This document shows, one piece after another, positions 1-11,653 of a stretch of DNA of 64,000 nt; position 1 is the first letter of the stretch; each line of letters opens with the position of its first letter. Under the pieces are notes generated by a model that saw only the letters and a list, made by a program, of their open reading frames with translations, was not told the DNA's origin and searched no databases. The DNA lies in the NCBI GenBank assembly GCA_035235625.1, contig CP141140.1:37505351-37569350 (forward strand). Direction: 5' to 3'. The position numbers were made by a program, and so were the translations under genes. The stretch is from Saururus chinensis (taxonomy: Eukaryota > Streptophyta > Magnoliopsida > Piperales > Saururaceae).

Positions 1-479
1 AGTAATAATTAAGTTTTATAGTTATTTTCTATGAATAGTTATACTTTATACTGTGCTTGTACTTATAAAGAAATTAACATAAACTATAATCATAATACGT
101 AAATAATATTACTAAAATTTGAAAAAAGTATAATAACACTTTTCTTAATAATGATACATTAATAAATGTATAACAAATGTAATCTGCATTGCTGATCAAA
201 TGTTGACAAATTAAAAATAGCATAAGAAAAATATAGTGAACAACTGAAATCTGTTATTACTTCTGAACTTCATGAAATATGTTCAATCTCAAGCTATAAA
301 TCTATAAGTACAGATCCATAGTTTTAGGCTCAAAGCAAAAAGAAGGATAAAGCTAAAGCTTTATTATTTCCAAATAACACTAGAACTCATCTTCCAACCT
401 CAAAACACTATAACACATTTGTAAACTCTATCCTTTTTCAATTTCAATTCTTGATAATGAGCACTTCTGTGTTAACATC
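1..479. other. AT-rich sequence, nothing recognised
   Basis: I see no coding pattern, RNA gene or element end in this stretch. It lies downstream of the minus-strand Mutator-like transposase and could be the 3' flank of that element, whose left end I could not find inside the window. Confidence 0.4.
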
Positions 480-577
480 TTAAGCAATGGAGGCATAGTG
501 TAACTTCTCTATTAACTTCAGATAATGCTTATCATCCAGAGTCACAAGCATTTCGTTAAATAATGAAAATGGACCTC
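480..577 (-). other. Possible terminal exon of an unknown minus-strand gene
   Basis: On the minus strand a splice-acceptor-like CTTGTAG at about 584-578 is followed by 31 open codons containing LVTLDDKHYLKLIEKLHYA and ending in TAA at 482-480. The residue mix (DDKHYLKLIEKL) looks more protein-like than the surrounding AT-rich DNA. I do not recognise the family and cannot see an upstream exon. It may be a remnant of the gene in which the Mutator-like element landed, or chance. Confidence 0.2.
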
Positions 578-1153
578 CTACAAGTTACAAGCACAAAAAG
601 ATATTTGCGTACCCCATCAATAATTAAACTCAAGTAAAATATATAAAAAACTTCTTTGAGCAACATAACCTCTGGAAAGGACTACTTATTGGGAAGAGAA
701 AAACTAGTGCAATACTATATTTAACAAAGCCTTCCAAATAAAGTATCAAAATCTCATAAACAAAAAAATTGCACAGGAATTAATAACTATGTGAAAACTA
801 GCGGTAACACACACCAGTTAAATACTAACAAATTTACACGGCCAATCCCAGAAACTTATTATTGCTTCTCTCCTCTTTCACTGATCTTTATTTCTTCTCT
901 CTTGAAGTGTAAAAAACTCAAGCAGTTCAACATTTGATACACTGGATTTAAAAAACTAGATAATAAGTTACTATAAAAGGCAGAAAAAGAAAAAACTATA
1001 ACCACTAATAATATCATTTCAATCATTAATTTCAAAAAACGTAGAATAATACTACGTTTTTCATAATCATTGAATATAGAATGTAAATTATAAGTTTTCA
1101 AACAATAACAAACAAAATAAAAATACTACTAAACTAAAAATAAGAATTAAAAT
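578..1153. other. AT-rich flank 3' of the Mutator-like transposase
   Basis: Downstream, in transcript terms, of the transposase stop codon. No terminal inverted repeat matching the upstream side was found by eye. The 80-codon open frame at 859-1101 is low-complexity and hydrophobic and has no support as a gene. Confidence 0.4.
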
Positions 1154-3471
1154 CTAGACATTCAAATCTTGTAATGCATCTTTACAAGTCTTCTTGTTGT
1201 GATGTCCAAGTTTGCCACATCTACCACATTTAATTGATCTTGTTAACTTTTCACAACAAGATGGAATTCTAGTAGACTTTGGTAGACCAGGAGGCCTTCT
1301 TAGCAATAGAGGCAAGACTATAACTTCTTTTGAAGAAACTTCAGGCTTTTCATAAGAAGGAATAGGCAATATAGGCTGAGAATAAGAATTTTCAAATGCA
1401 ACTTTTGTAAGACAAGAATCACAAAAAATACGAGGGTCTTTCCCATTTCTAAGCAATGCTGCTGCAACATGTTTACAAATATATCCAGTCACCTGCCATT
1501 TGTAACAAGAACAACTATGAGAATCAATATTCACATATGTTGATGGATTTGACATAACTTCATATAGATTATCATGAGAAGCAGCCACTACCCATACACT
1601 ACCATCCTTAATATTCTCATCCAACTTTTGTTCTATAACTGGGCAAAGAACACCACTCCAACTCCTTGCTTCATTCCTACGCTCATTCATCATCTCCATA
1701 ATCTTAATTCGTATCCTATCAATCATCTTCATAATAGGTAAATGTCTTTCATTTCGTATCCATGAGTTAAACGATTCTGCAACATTAGAACACATATCAC
1801 CATAACGCTTGCCCATGAAATATGCATTCGCCCAATTTTCTTTTGGAAGATTTTTAAAAAAAGTAACAACTTGTTGTCCACCATCTTTTTTCAGTTCTTC
1901 AAACATCTTGTCAAATTTTGAAGGTCTTGCAACATAAGCACATTGTATAAACTTGAAATCCATACTGTCACGAAAATCGTTAGTCCTGCCTCTCAACTTG
2001 TCTCTCAAATTCATTCTCAAATGGTGTAAACAATAAGCATGTGGAAAAGATGAGAATATTTGTGAAACAACTTGAAGCAACCCCTTATTACGATCTGAGA
2101 TAATAGTCAACTCACGTAAAGGATTAAATATCACCTTCAATTGAATAATAAACCATACCCAATTATCTTCATCCTCAGAATTGACAACGTCATATGCAAG
2201 AGGGAAAATACCTGAAAAAGAATAAAGAAAATTACATCAAAATAATTGACAAAATGAATACTTTTAATCAAAAGTAAAAAATTACTATACTCATCACATA
2301 CTATAATTTTACCATCAAAAATTAAATAAAATGATAAATTACAGCAAGAAATAAAAATAAAATAATTACCTTGGTTGGCATTTTTTCCTATGGCAGCCAA
2401 CAAATGACCTTTATAATGCCCATGCAAATGGGTTCCATCCAAAAATAACACGGGACGACAAAAGTTAAATCCATGGATGCATGCATAAAATGAAACAAAC
2501 ACTCTCTTAAATCGCCCAACTTCATCATCAATCTCCAAAGTCAAATGGCTACCAGGATTAATACTCATAGCAATACCAATGTACCAACGCAAATCATCAA
2601 AAGACAATGAATGGTCGCCAAAAATTTTCTTTTGAGCATTTTGAACACTCTTACATGCAACTCGATTGGTAATATCAAGACCATAACTTGTATTAAATTG
2701 ACGAACAACATCAATTGGACGAGTACGTGGATTGTTGCTAACTTGACTCAACAACTCCTTCGAAACAATGACAGTTGTTATCCTTGGATTTTTCTTTCTT
2801 CGCACAATACTTCCACATGTATGTTGATTATGAAGTTTACGAATATAAAAAATATTACTCCAACCATCCTTTCTTGCATGAACACGCCATTGACATCCTG
2901 TTGATTCTTTGTGTTTGCATTCCGCAGTTACCCTTGAAAAATCATTCTTAATATACTTAAATTCAAAACCAATCTCAATCGCATAATGACACAACTTTTG
3001 CCTAAAGTCTTCTACATCATCAAACTTCTGCCCAATAAAATCAATTGTAGTAGACTAATTTTTTGTCAAAAAAATATTACTTTTATCCAAAGATGAATCA
3101 ACTTCTTCATCAAAACCAACATCATGATTAACTTCAATGCTACTACTTATCACTTGATTACTAGTACCACTACTAGTTCCTTGATCAACAAAAAAATCAT
3201 TGCCCCTTGATGAATTAATGACAAGAACATCAACAATCTTCACATGCAGCTCATAAGCAAGAAAGAATAAATTCTGTAAGCCATCATTATGAAGAAGATT
3301 GCATTTTGAATGACCAGCCAAAGAATATTTCAATATAATAGACTCAGAATTTAGATCACTCCATGTTTGGCAAATCATAGAAATCAATGTATCATAAGAA
3401 ATACTTCTATTAACCCGAAAAACATTAGTATTAACACCATGTTTGCACAATAACAGTATAAAAGAGTCCAT
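1154..3471 (-). pseudogene. Mutator-like (MULE/MuDR) transposase, two exons, one in-frame stop
   Basis: DDE transposase of the MULE superfamily, which cuts and moves Mutator-like DNA transposons in the nucleus. Exon 1 runs 3471-2370 and exon 2 runs 2211-1154; a GT-AG intron (2369-2212) joins them in frame, giving 2160 nt. Visible parts in order: a PB1-like N-terminal region (residues 1-110), the MuDR DNA-binding region with CQWRVHA, catalytic D345 in LFLDGTHLHG, D407 in ISDRNKG, E513 in NVAESFNSW (spacing of 106 fits the family), a SWIM zinc finger CSCYKWQVTGYICKH (C601, C603, C613, H615) and a C-terminal CCHC knuckle (C-x2-C-x4-H-x5-C, about 696-710). The start is the ATG at 3471. One TAG at 3057-3055 (codon 139), in the acidic linker after the PB1-like part, interrupts an otherwise open 719-codon frame. 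All key catalytic and zinc-binding residues remain, so it decayed recently or may be read from a downstream start. Confidence 0.9.
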
Positions 3472-4472
3472 TCTCCTGCAAATAAAAAAATAAAAACAAT
3501 TAATTATGAAACGAAGAACATAATATATTTTACATATCCAAAAATTAAAATATACTTATTATAAAATAACTGACATGAGAAAAATTATAATATAGTAAAA
3601 TATAATAATACTCTTAAAAATTGATATAAAAACAACGTTACACAAATTAATATCCTTTAAGAGAAAAACAAGTAATGAGTACATACCTGCTCCTCCTGCT
3701 AATCACAAACCACAATTTGTTGTTAAAAAAAACTCAACAACTCCCAAGTAAACAGACAATTTTCATAATCTAACATTCCCCTGTCACTGAAACAAAAAAG
3801 AATCTCAAATTTCCTTAAAATTCATACTACATTAAAATAAGGGAAAATTCGCCGCAGGTCCTAACCAACAATCGTGAATCATAGATAATACCTTATACCA
3901 AAATAATCGAAAAAATTGTTGATGTAGAATATGAGAGACCTATAAGCATTGTCCAGGAAATTGACAGGATGTAGTATGAATGCTCTTCAAGGACGACGAA
4001 TATATTGTGTGTTCCGCGTTCAACAACGCATCATCGCCCATTTTCATAAGATGAAAGGGCACTTGCTTTCGCTAGAAGAGAAAAATCAACTCAATAAAAT
4101 AAATCCCTAAAAAGCCGAATGAGATAGGAATGATGGAGCAGATTGTAGTATAATCGGTTGGGAAACCAGGAGACAAAAGAATCCAGCAGCAATATAAGAT
4201 GACAGTGATAGAAATCCCTGGCCAGAAACAATAATGAAAACCTATGCTACAAAACGAGATGGATATGATAAAGTCAGAAAAGGGAAGACATTACGAAGGG
4301 GTATTTTCGGTTTTCTTTAAAATATAATGGCATTGAAGTAAAAACAAAAAATTTATCAGTAAACAAAAAGTAAAATATAGGATACGCAGGTGTAAATAAA
4401 GTTGGTCGAGACTAAAAAAGAGGTAGTTACATGCTGTTCTCTCTTACATTTTTTAAGCACTGCATGCCATAA
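3472..4472. other. Upstream flank of the Mutator-like transposase
   Basis: AT-rich sequence between the transposase start and the dirigent gene. It probably holds the 5' untranslated region and promoter of the transposase and the right end of the element. Two stretches look like possible MULE termini (about 3842-3862, with AAAATTCGCCGC, and about 4299-4320, with GGGGTATTTTCGG), but I found no inverted partner on the other side. No coding pattern is seen. Confidence 0.35.
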
Positions 4473-4499
4473 TTAGTAATGCATGACGTAGACGTTGTA

Positions 4500-5033
4500 C
4501 TAAACAATGGCATCTCCGGTCTTTAGATCTTCAAAGTAGGACTTGGCCTGTGCGTACCCACGCGCCCAACGGAACAACCCACTCCCACCGATGACTGGCA
4601 TCTCCCGGACTCCAGAGAAAATTGCATTCCTGCCCATCACAACGAGACTGCTCCCATTGTATTTGCCTGTGGTGAATGCAAAGGTCATCGTCATCAGATA
4701 CCCCACATTCTGCTGTGAGACAGAAGAATACATCCCTTGAGCTCTTCCGACAAGCTTCGACGTCGGAGCCGGGCCTGTAGTCAGCGGGTCGTCGATGACG
4801 ATCACCTCGCCAAACCTTGTGGCTGAGGAATTGGTGGTGGGGGCCTGAGCCACGGGCATCGCCGTGGGGTGGCGGCCACTGAGCACATCATGGAAGTAGA
4901 AGTGAAGGTGGCTGAGCTTCTGCCGGCGGAAACGAACACCCGGACGTGGTTGTCCGGCCGAAACAATTGCAGTGAGGAAGAGGAGGGAGAAGACTAGAAG
5001 ATGTGGGCGAGTAGTGAGCCTTTGGGAAGCCAT
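4500..5033 (-). CDS. Dirigent protein, C-terminus cut by a nonsense codon
   Basis: Secreted dirigent-family protein. The family steers stereoselective coupling of monolignol radicals in lignan and lignin formation in the cell wall. The single-exon frame starts at the ATG at 5033 and gives 177 residues: a signal peptide (about 1-26), HFYFHD (44-49), VGRAQGMY (95-102), FTTGKYNGSSLVVMGRN (120-136), VIGGSGLFRWARGYA (147-161), and possible N-glycosylation sites NSS (68) and NGS (126). The frame ends at TAG (4502-4500) exactly where the family has the conserved Glu of VEYNVYV. The next eight codons still read YNVYVMHY and are followed by TAA at 4475-4473, so one nonsense change removed Glu plus the last beta-strand of the barrel. 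The coding region is clearly richer in GC than its surroundings. It is either a very young pseudogene, a truncated allele, or a sequencing error. Confidence 0.9.
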   Translation of the reverse strand: MASQRLTTRPHLLVFSLLFLTAIVSAGQPRPGVRFRRQKLSHLHFYFHDVLSGRHPTAMPVAQAPTTNSSATRFGEVIVIDDPLTTGPAPTSKLVGRAQGMYSSVSQQNVGYLMTMTFAFTTGKYNGSSLVVMGRNAIFSGVREMPVIGGSGLFRWARGYAQAKSYFEDLKTGDAIV

Positions 5034-5077
5034 AGTCTAGTGGAGATGTGTGAGGAGTCGGGGCTTGTCGTGGCCAC

Positions 5078-5085
5078 TATATATA
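5078..5085 (-). promoter_or_regulatory. TATA box of the dirigent gene
   Basis: TATATATA on the minus strand lies about 45 bp upstream of the dirigent ATG. That leaves a short 5' leader of roughly 15-20 nt, normal for a plant TATA promoter. Confidence 0.6.
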
Positions 5086-5760
5086 GTGATGAGTAAACCA
5101 ATTATTTGACATGGGAACACAAAAGTTTCACAAAGAGAGAGAGAGAGAAAGGTGCGTGGATGTCCAGGACATCATGCTTTTGTGTGTGGTACATCACTGG
5201 GCAAATAAAATAAAAAGTGATGCCATATGTTACCCCACTGACACGAGGGATAAGTGCAACTAAAATAACTTACTACAGTTGGATTAGATCATAAATGAGC
5301 ATGAAAACTCGACGACATTTCAGCTGAGGGACAAATTGAAAATCACCTCTGTGTGATATGCAATCTACTGTGCAATCCAAGAATCCACGTGGTTCACGTG
5401 ACTCTGGATATATTGAAGCCAGTTATTTTTTGAAGAGGCTCGTTTACGAGAGAGTGCGTGAGCCTGGACTCTTATACACATACCTTTTCTCGAGGCTTTT
5501 ATTTTACCAATAATATCTTCAAGGCCGGCCGGCTAAGGCTTAGGTTACGTGCATAAGGCCCCATAAAAAGAGAGAACCCTGTATTATGGTGCCTTATGAG
5601 AAGGATAGAATAAAATATACAAGATACAAAGCCCCTAATATCTATTTTTGAGAGAATAAGAAAGACTTATAGACTTCTAAATTATACCAATTTACCACAT
5701 ATGGCTTTATTTATATTAATTTTTTTATAACTTTTATTAAAATCATGATTACTATGCTTA
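5086..5760. other. Dirigent upstream region
   Basis: Intergenic sequence upstream of the dirigent gene. It holds a short GA run (about 5134-5151) and the paired G-boxes listed separately. No other gene is seen. The distal part becomes AT-rich near the tandem duplication at 5761. Confidence 0.5.
5386..5400. promoter_or_regulatory. Paired CACGTG G-boxes upstream of the dirigent gene
   Basis: Two perfect CACGTG hexamers (5386-5391 and 5395-5400) are separated by three bases, about 355-370 bp upstream of the dirigent ATG. G-boxes bind bZIP and bHLH factors, and paired ones are typical of ABA- or stress-responsive plant promoters. The role here is inferred from position only. Confidence 0.45.
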
Positions 5761-5867
5761 ACATAATAGTTATCATTTTACACTTAGTATGAACTACACC
5801 CAAGCCCCAACTCTAGTGCACCTTTCATCTTTATACGTATTACATAATAGTTATCATTTTACACTTA
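5761..5867. repeat. 81-bp tandem duplication, second copy split by the PIF element
   Basis: Unit A is 5761-5841. Unit B begins at 5842 with the same ACATAATAGTTATCATTTTA, is interrupted after TTA at 5867 by the PIF/Harbinger element, and resumes at 17108-17162 with TATGAACTACACCCAAGCCC. The two halves rebuild unit A almost exactly, which proves the element's insertion point. Confidence 0.85.
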
Positions 5868-5883
5868 GGGTTCATTTGTTTGG
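5868..5883 (+). repeat. Left terminal inverted repeat of the PIF element
   Basis: GGGTTCATTTGTTTGG, preceded by the target duplication TTA. It pairs with the right end at 17089-17104. Similarity fades after about 16-17 bp. Confidence 0.85.
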
Positions 5884-6417
5884 TTTCAATCTTAATTTGA
5901 AAAGCTAATTAAAAATTCTAAAAAGCCCACAATCTGAATTTCATACTGAATTTGAATCTAAATTAGATCTGGATTTGAATCTAAATTTGAATCTAAATCT
6001 AAATATGTTCAATTTTTAAAAAAATTAAATAAATAATTTTTTAATTTGTACTATTTTTTTTTATTGTAGCAAAGATCATATGTATAGAGTGTTCATAGTT
6101 GACAATCAAACCAAATAAAAAAATTATTTTTATTTTTTATTTTATTAAATAATTAGTTACTATTTAAATAATCTACACTATCAAACTCAAACTTTGCTAG
6201 GGGACTATATGACAAAAGGTCCAAAAGGAAAGTTACCAAATTCTATTAAAAAAGAACATAAATACAAAATTATGTTTTATTACAAAATTACTGACCACAA
6301 TAAGTCTCATACAATTTTGATATATTAAAAACACATGCAAATAACCTACAATTACTCTAGTTGTCTAGACTCCATGTCTCTGCTCACTATTTGTGCCCCT
6401 GAAATTGTAAAATATTA

Positions 6418-6469
<52 letters not shown>

Positions 6470-6503
6470 TATATATATATATATTAATATATATATATAT
6501 ATG
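6418..6503. repeat. (AT)n microsatellite
   Basis: AT dinucleotide run broken by two short interruptions (TTAATAT). It lies in the 3' flank of the PIF transposase. The open frame across it (a tyrosine/isoleucine repeat) is not a protein gene. Confidence 0.9.
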
Positions 6504-6639
6504 AACAAAGAGTACTACTACATAAAATTTAAAATATCTACTTCTTACCATAAGAACATCAACCAACTCCTCACGTAATTGATTCATAAAGTTCTCATGT
6601 TCCACATCTCCTATCTCATGTGGTGGCTCATCAATATCT

Positions 6640-7887
6640 TCTCAAGAGATGCATCAAGATCCATATTGTTGTTCTCATATGTGTCAAATAGATTATCACT
6701 CACAACACCTTAAATAGTAAACCTTCTAAGATAATTGTGGATGGCTACACATGAAATGACAATGTCTCTCTAGATATTAAAAGAGAAATGTGCCATCATA
6801 CACAAGATGGGATATCATCTCTTCAACACTACAAAAGACCGCTCAATCACATTTCTCAACTTTGCAAGGGAATGGTTAAACACTTCATGTATCATCCTAG
6901 TTGGAGCATGTTGCCTAAATTCGGGTAACCAGTAACGTACATTCCGATATGGTGTCAAGAAGTATCTTTTGTTTGTATATGCAGCATCACCTAAATAATA
7001 TTTATCTAAATTATGAAAATATATAAAAACCTTTTAGTAAGAAGCATATAATACTTACACGTAATATAGAATTTAAAAAGGGTTTCTTACCTGGGGGAAG
7101 AAATGGAAAGTTACTACTTAGGTCAGAAATAACTGCATGCAGAACCCGATAATCATGTACTGTTCCCTCCCATCCAGGCCAAATATAAGAAAATATATGT
7201 TGAAATCACATATTGGTAAAACATTTTGATAGCAATCTCCATGACCTCTACCCCTATAAGAAATTTGTTTTTCCACCGGTACAACTACATGGATAAGTAT
7301 ACCATCAATTGCCCCAACTGCCCCCTATATAGAGTTACAAAATCCATGTCAACAAACAATAAAATACAACTACAATACAATGAAATTTACAATCATAATT
7401 TAATAAGTTAGTTACCTTAAAAATCTCACGTAATCGTTTGTGGTGCTTTATTTGCTTAAGGGGTTCATTCCATGTGGTTGGTACAATCATCTCTCTGTGA
7501 ATTCCATCATTGTTGTCAACACCTCATGGAAGTATTTATGAACCGTCTGAGTAGAGTGTTGAAATCGGCTTTTGACCACTATAAATCGCTCATTGTGAGC
7601 TATGATGACACAGAACATAACCATCTTCTCTTCTAATGATACATATTTACTATCAACAAGTCATCCCTTCTCTTTGAAATAAGAACAAAGAAACTTGAAA
7701 CCCTTCTCAGGTATCCACATCAAATCAAAACATTGCCCTGAGCTGCCATTCAATAACTCATGCGTATACATTCCACCAGTGAGTAATGAAATATTGTCTT
7801 GTATACGGGTTTTTTTTTACGTAATTGAAGCCATTTCCAAACAAGGCCAATAAATGCAATCTCCATTATCTTCCTATCTTTTCCCAT
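6640..7887 (-). pseudogene. PIF/Harbinger transposase (HARBI1-like DDE nuclease), decayed
   Basis: DDE endonuclease that cuts PIF/Harbinger ends. Likely exons on the minus strand: 7887-7416 (ATG at 7887; holds EEKMVMFCVIIAHNERF and SRFQHSTQTVHKYFHEVL), 7324-7091 (GAVGAIDGILIHVVVP, SYRGRGHGD, then QNVLPICDF) and 7005 to about 6640 (YYLGDAAYTNKRY, YRNVRYWLPEF, LRNVIERSFVVLKR, then VAIHNYLRR). The three catalytic positions (D of AIDG, D of LGDAAYT, E of VIERSF) are all present, and GT-AG borders fit at 7415/7325 and 7090/7006. In-frame stops follow YFKEKG in exon 1 and VLKR in exon 3, and a frame slip is likely in the middle exon after CDFN, so it is not functional. It works with the Myb/SANT protein encoded just upstream in the same element. 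Confidence 0.85.
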
Positions 7888-8498
7888 GTCCTATAAAAAG
7901 AATAACAAAAATCATATAAACAAAATAATTTCAATAAAAATATAATGAAGGCCAATAGAGAAAAAAATCAATAATAAAGGCACATGCGTATATGTGTATT
8001 CATCATTCATCACTACAATTACAGCTTTCCACTAACACATTAAAAGTTTAAAACTTTCCTTAATAATGCAAATTATTACATAATTAATTGAAAAAAATGC
8101 AAATCACCATTACGATTTATGCCTTATGTCGAGCATCTGGGTTTAGCCACATTCTATATGACCTTTAGACCTCTCATAATCAAAATGGTCATATAGAATG
8201 TCAGCACCCTCATGTATGGATTAAACCACAATAGTAGGCTACTAACCATTCAACTAGTAAGTACATCAACAATGAAACAACAATATAAACTAAGATTAAT
8301 CATTGTTTCTCAAATCCACAAACCATAACAAGCACTCTCAACAAACACAAGTTGTAAAGAGAAAAATACACTAGAAGTGTTCAAAAGAGAAAAGTACATG
8401 CAAAATGTTCTAACAAGTCAAATCTTCCCATAACAAACACATCTAGTCAATGCTTATCACTTGCTCCAATAGCCATATTTAATGGCCATTTTCTTGAT
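7888..8498. other. Spacer between the two PIF genes
   Basis: AT-rich intergenic spacer of the PIF element. No coding pattern is seen. It probably holds the 3' end of the Myb/SANT gene and the promoter of the transposase. Confidence 0.5.
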
Positions 8499-9453
8499 CT
8501 ACTCTAACTTCACCTCCATGTCCATGCCTTGAATGGATATCCATTGCTCTCTTACCATTTTCATCTCAATAAAAAGGCACATTACTGCCATGGCGTAGGG
8601 ATCATTCTTTAAAAGTCCCATCTCCATCAATGTTTCATTGCACGTTTTAGGAGATGGACAAGAATAACTACCATCCATCTTCAAAACTAAATCTTTGATG
8701 CAATCTTCAAGACTTCCCGAAGAGTCTCTTACCCTCTTTCTACTAGAGTTAGAAGTTCCTGTATCTCTAGATTCTGGATTAGCTGAATTTGTAACTTCTA
8801 TATTAGAAGGCTCGCCAACACAATCTACTGGCCTTGGGTGGTCTGACATAGGGGACCATGCAGCCTCCCCGATGGAAAATGTGTTGTCAAATAGATCCCT
8901 CATTAATTTTGGGTACTGGAGTCCACTTTTTTTTAATTTACTTGCCTCGGGAACTTTCTGTTTTCATTCAACATAAAGTATATAAATATATAAATAAATA
9001 AAATTAACCTAACTCTAAAGACCAAATAAACTACTCTATCATACCTTAATGTAGTCTTCTCATATGCTTTCCAGACAGTCAAATGTGTTGGTCTCATGAT
9101 TATATCCATGACCAGATTTATTAACCATGTCACTCCATATCACTTCTTCTTATATAGTCCCATACATTCTTCCAATTTTTTTGCTGTGTTTCTATTTTAA
9201 ACTCACTTTCTTTCAGCTTTTGTATCACCCTATTCCATGAATCGGACCTCAAATTACTACCACATCTACCCCATAGATTAATTTCCTCTACACAAGCCTC
9301 CAAAAATACCTTAAAAGCTTCTAGATTTTTTAGAGACATGCCTACATATTCACAAGGAGATTTTATGAGTTGACTTTTTAGAAATTCAATCATTATAGTT
9401 AAGCCACAACATAAAATCATATAATTCGGCATGCAAAAGCTCATATTTATCAT
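8499..9453 (-). pseudogene. Myb/SANT-like protein of the PIF element (ORF1 type), decayed
   Basis: Second protein of PIF/Harbinger elements. The Myb/SANT trihelix binds DNA and brings the transposase to the element ends. Exon 1 (9453 to about 9046) holds NLEAFKVFLEACVEEINLW, SDSWNRVIQKLKE and NWKNVWDYIRR, the trihelix pattern, followed in another frame by WSDMVNKSGHGYN. Exon 2 (about 8957-8499) reads VPEASKLKKSGLQYPKLM, MRDLFDNTFSIGEAAWSP and a Ser-rich linker SRKRVRDSSGS, and ends in a helical region MAVMCLFIEMKMVREQW, as in L10-interacting Myb-domain proteins. A frame slip after IRR and a TGA where the family has Trp (in ESI-stop-EDYIK) show decay. The neighbour downstream is the transposase on the same strand. 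Confidence 0.8.
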
Positions 9454-10876
9454 AATTCAACACACAAAAGCTCATACATTATAAACCTTTACTATGAGCA
9501 AAAAAGGAAAAATATATTCCGTGTTCCATAGTTTGCATCCATAACCTATTTATAAAAAAAGAGAAATATATTCATAGTTTTTTAATCCTAACACATACAC
9601 AGAAAAATGAATGATGCAGTCGATTTTCCCAATTCTGTACCAAAAAAATAAAGTCATATAATTCAGCATACAAAAGATCATACTTATTATAATTCAGCAT
9701 GCAAAAGCTTTACGCACAACATCACAAAACCAATATCACTAGCAAATACAAATGTACTAACAAATTCAGTAAATAGAAAAAGGGAAATAGAAGCATGCAA
9801 TACATACAATTTAGAGCAACATACAGTTCAAAAATCAAAACCTTGTCAAAAGCAGTTTGAAATCATGGACAATTTAGGACCTAGCCACGACAACAATTTT
9901 CATGCGAATAGTACAACAATAGATTTAAATCCAGTACCCTTTTACCATTTTTTGCTAGAAGTATTCCGACCATCCCCAAAATGCAAAGAGGCACCAACAA
10001 ACCCCAGGTCAACTGCCGAGAGAAAAAAATACATATGTAATTGCTCTAGAATACTAAGGACTATAAAAACCATTATATTTATAACTTTTCATACGAATAG
10101 TACAATAATGCTCTAGAATGGAGTAAAAACTAGACATATATTACCATGATGAAACAGAAACAAAAGCAAAAGCAACAAGAAATAGGTAGTAAAATCCACC
10201 AAAATAGAATTTAATCCAAAAACGCTAAACTCCATCAATAAGACAATTTTCACTGTAAAAAGAATAGATAGAGATAGAGAAAAAAAATATTATACACAAT
10301 TCTCCAAAAATCAGAACAAAAAGTCAAAAGTAAACTACACTTGAAGTAATTGGGCGAGAGAAAAATCTACACTTGTTGTGACAACCCATTGTAATCGTGT
10401 AATAGATACAAAGTATAATTAAATTTATCAGGTACCTAACTTGAAGAATCAAATAAGAGGCTTTGGTAATACCTGACCAACAATGTTAAACCAACACAGA
10501 AATTATTAGAGCATTAGCACGCTTGTGTTCAAAGAGAAGGGAACAAATCTAACCACATAGAACCTCAATTCATTAACACCCAACCTCTGATCATGTTCCA
10601 CTAAATAAAAACCATACATGCAACCTGTTTTGTGCATAATGAAAGAGACTTTTATGAGTATATTTTTTATATGAAAGAGACTTACACAGTACCATCAGTG
10701 AACAAAATTTTTTAATAGCATTATCAATTTCACTTGCTTCTGCCCTGTAAAGTTGAGTGACATCAAATTAAAAGTTTTGAGATAAATACACATAGAAGTT
10801 TCATAAATAAGACATGCAATCATAAACTTCATCCTTTTATATAAAATATATTGTACATCGCACACAATAAAGAAAC
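9454..10876. other. PIF element interior, no gene recognised
   Basis: AT-rich sequence upstream of the Myb/SANT gene and left of the nested solo LTR. It probably served as 5' flank or intron. The 83-codon frame at 9865-10116 has no recognisable domain. Confidence 0.45.
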
Positions 10877-11546
10877 TGTAACGCTCGAGATTTTTCATAC
10901 ATTTTCCTTAAAATTCACAGAAAATTTTTGCAATATAACGTCTGTAAATCGGAGGAAAAATGACGAAATCAAAACCTGATAAAACAATTTATAATTTAAA
11001 ACACTAAACATCAATTTTTCATCTAAATATTATCATCATATGGTCAAACATCATACGGCCAAAGCAAATAACCTCATGCGCTACTCGAAAACAACCATAC
11101 GGATAAATTGCTATGATCATAGATTTTAAATACAAATCCCTCCCAGGCATCCCTGAGTGCAAGTCCCATAACAATCCACAAACTAATCCAAATGAAAGCC
11201 CAGAATATATAAACATCTTAATGTCTCGTCTCACCCAATACATCGGATCGTGGCACTAATAAACTCGCAATGAGTGAAGCATATACCTGAGTCAACAAGA
11301 ATCAATCTACCGCTGAAATGAGCATCCATCTCCAGGAGCTCTCCGTCACAACCTGCAAAACCTCCAGTACAACGGGGGCTAAAAAGTAGGGTAATGAGTA
11401 TTTTCATACTCAGTAGGAAAATACCCAGTAGGGGAATCCAAAACAGTGAACTCACAAAGTTCATAAATACATGCATTCATGCAACTCAAACATGAAGCAG
11501 ATAGGCATATCAATATCATGCTCATACGCATACAATCATACTGAAT

Positions 11547-11653
11547 GCACCATCATGCCAAAGTCATACCAAATACACCATCGTGCCAAAATCATACCAA
11601 ATGCACCATCGTGCCAAAATCATACCAAATGCACCATCGTGCCAAAATCATAA
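11547..11653. repeat. 28-bp tandem repeat in the solo LTR
   Basis: Four units built on CACCATCGTGCCAAAATCAT, the last partial, followed by a looser array of TACTCGTACAATCATACTCG-type units to about 11960. Confidence 0.8.

Noticed and set aside
4543-4740. Plus-strand ORF opposite the dirigent gene
   Set aside because: Antisense shadow of a GC-rich coding region.
6387-6605. 72-codon open frame over the AT run
   Set aside because: It is translation of an (AT)n microsatellite, with no domain.
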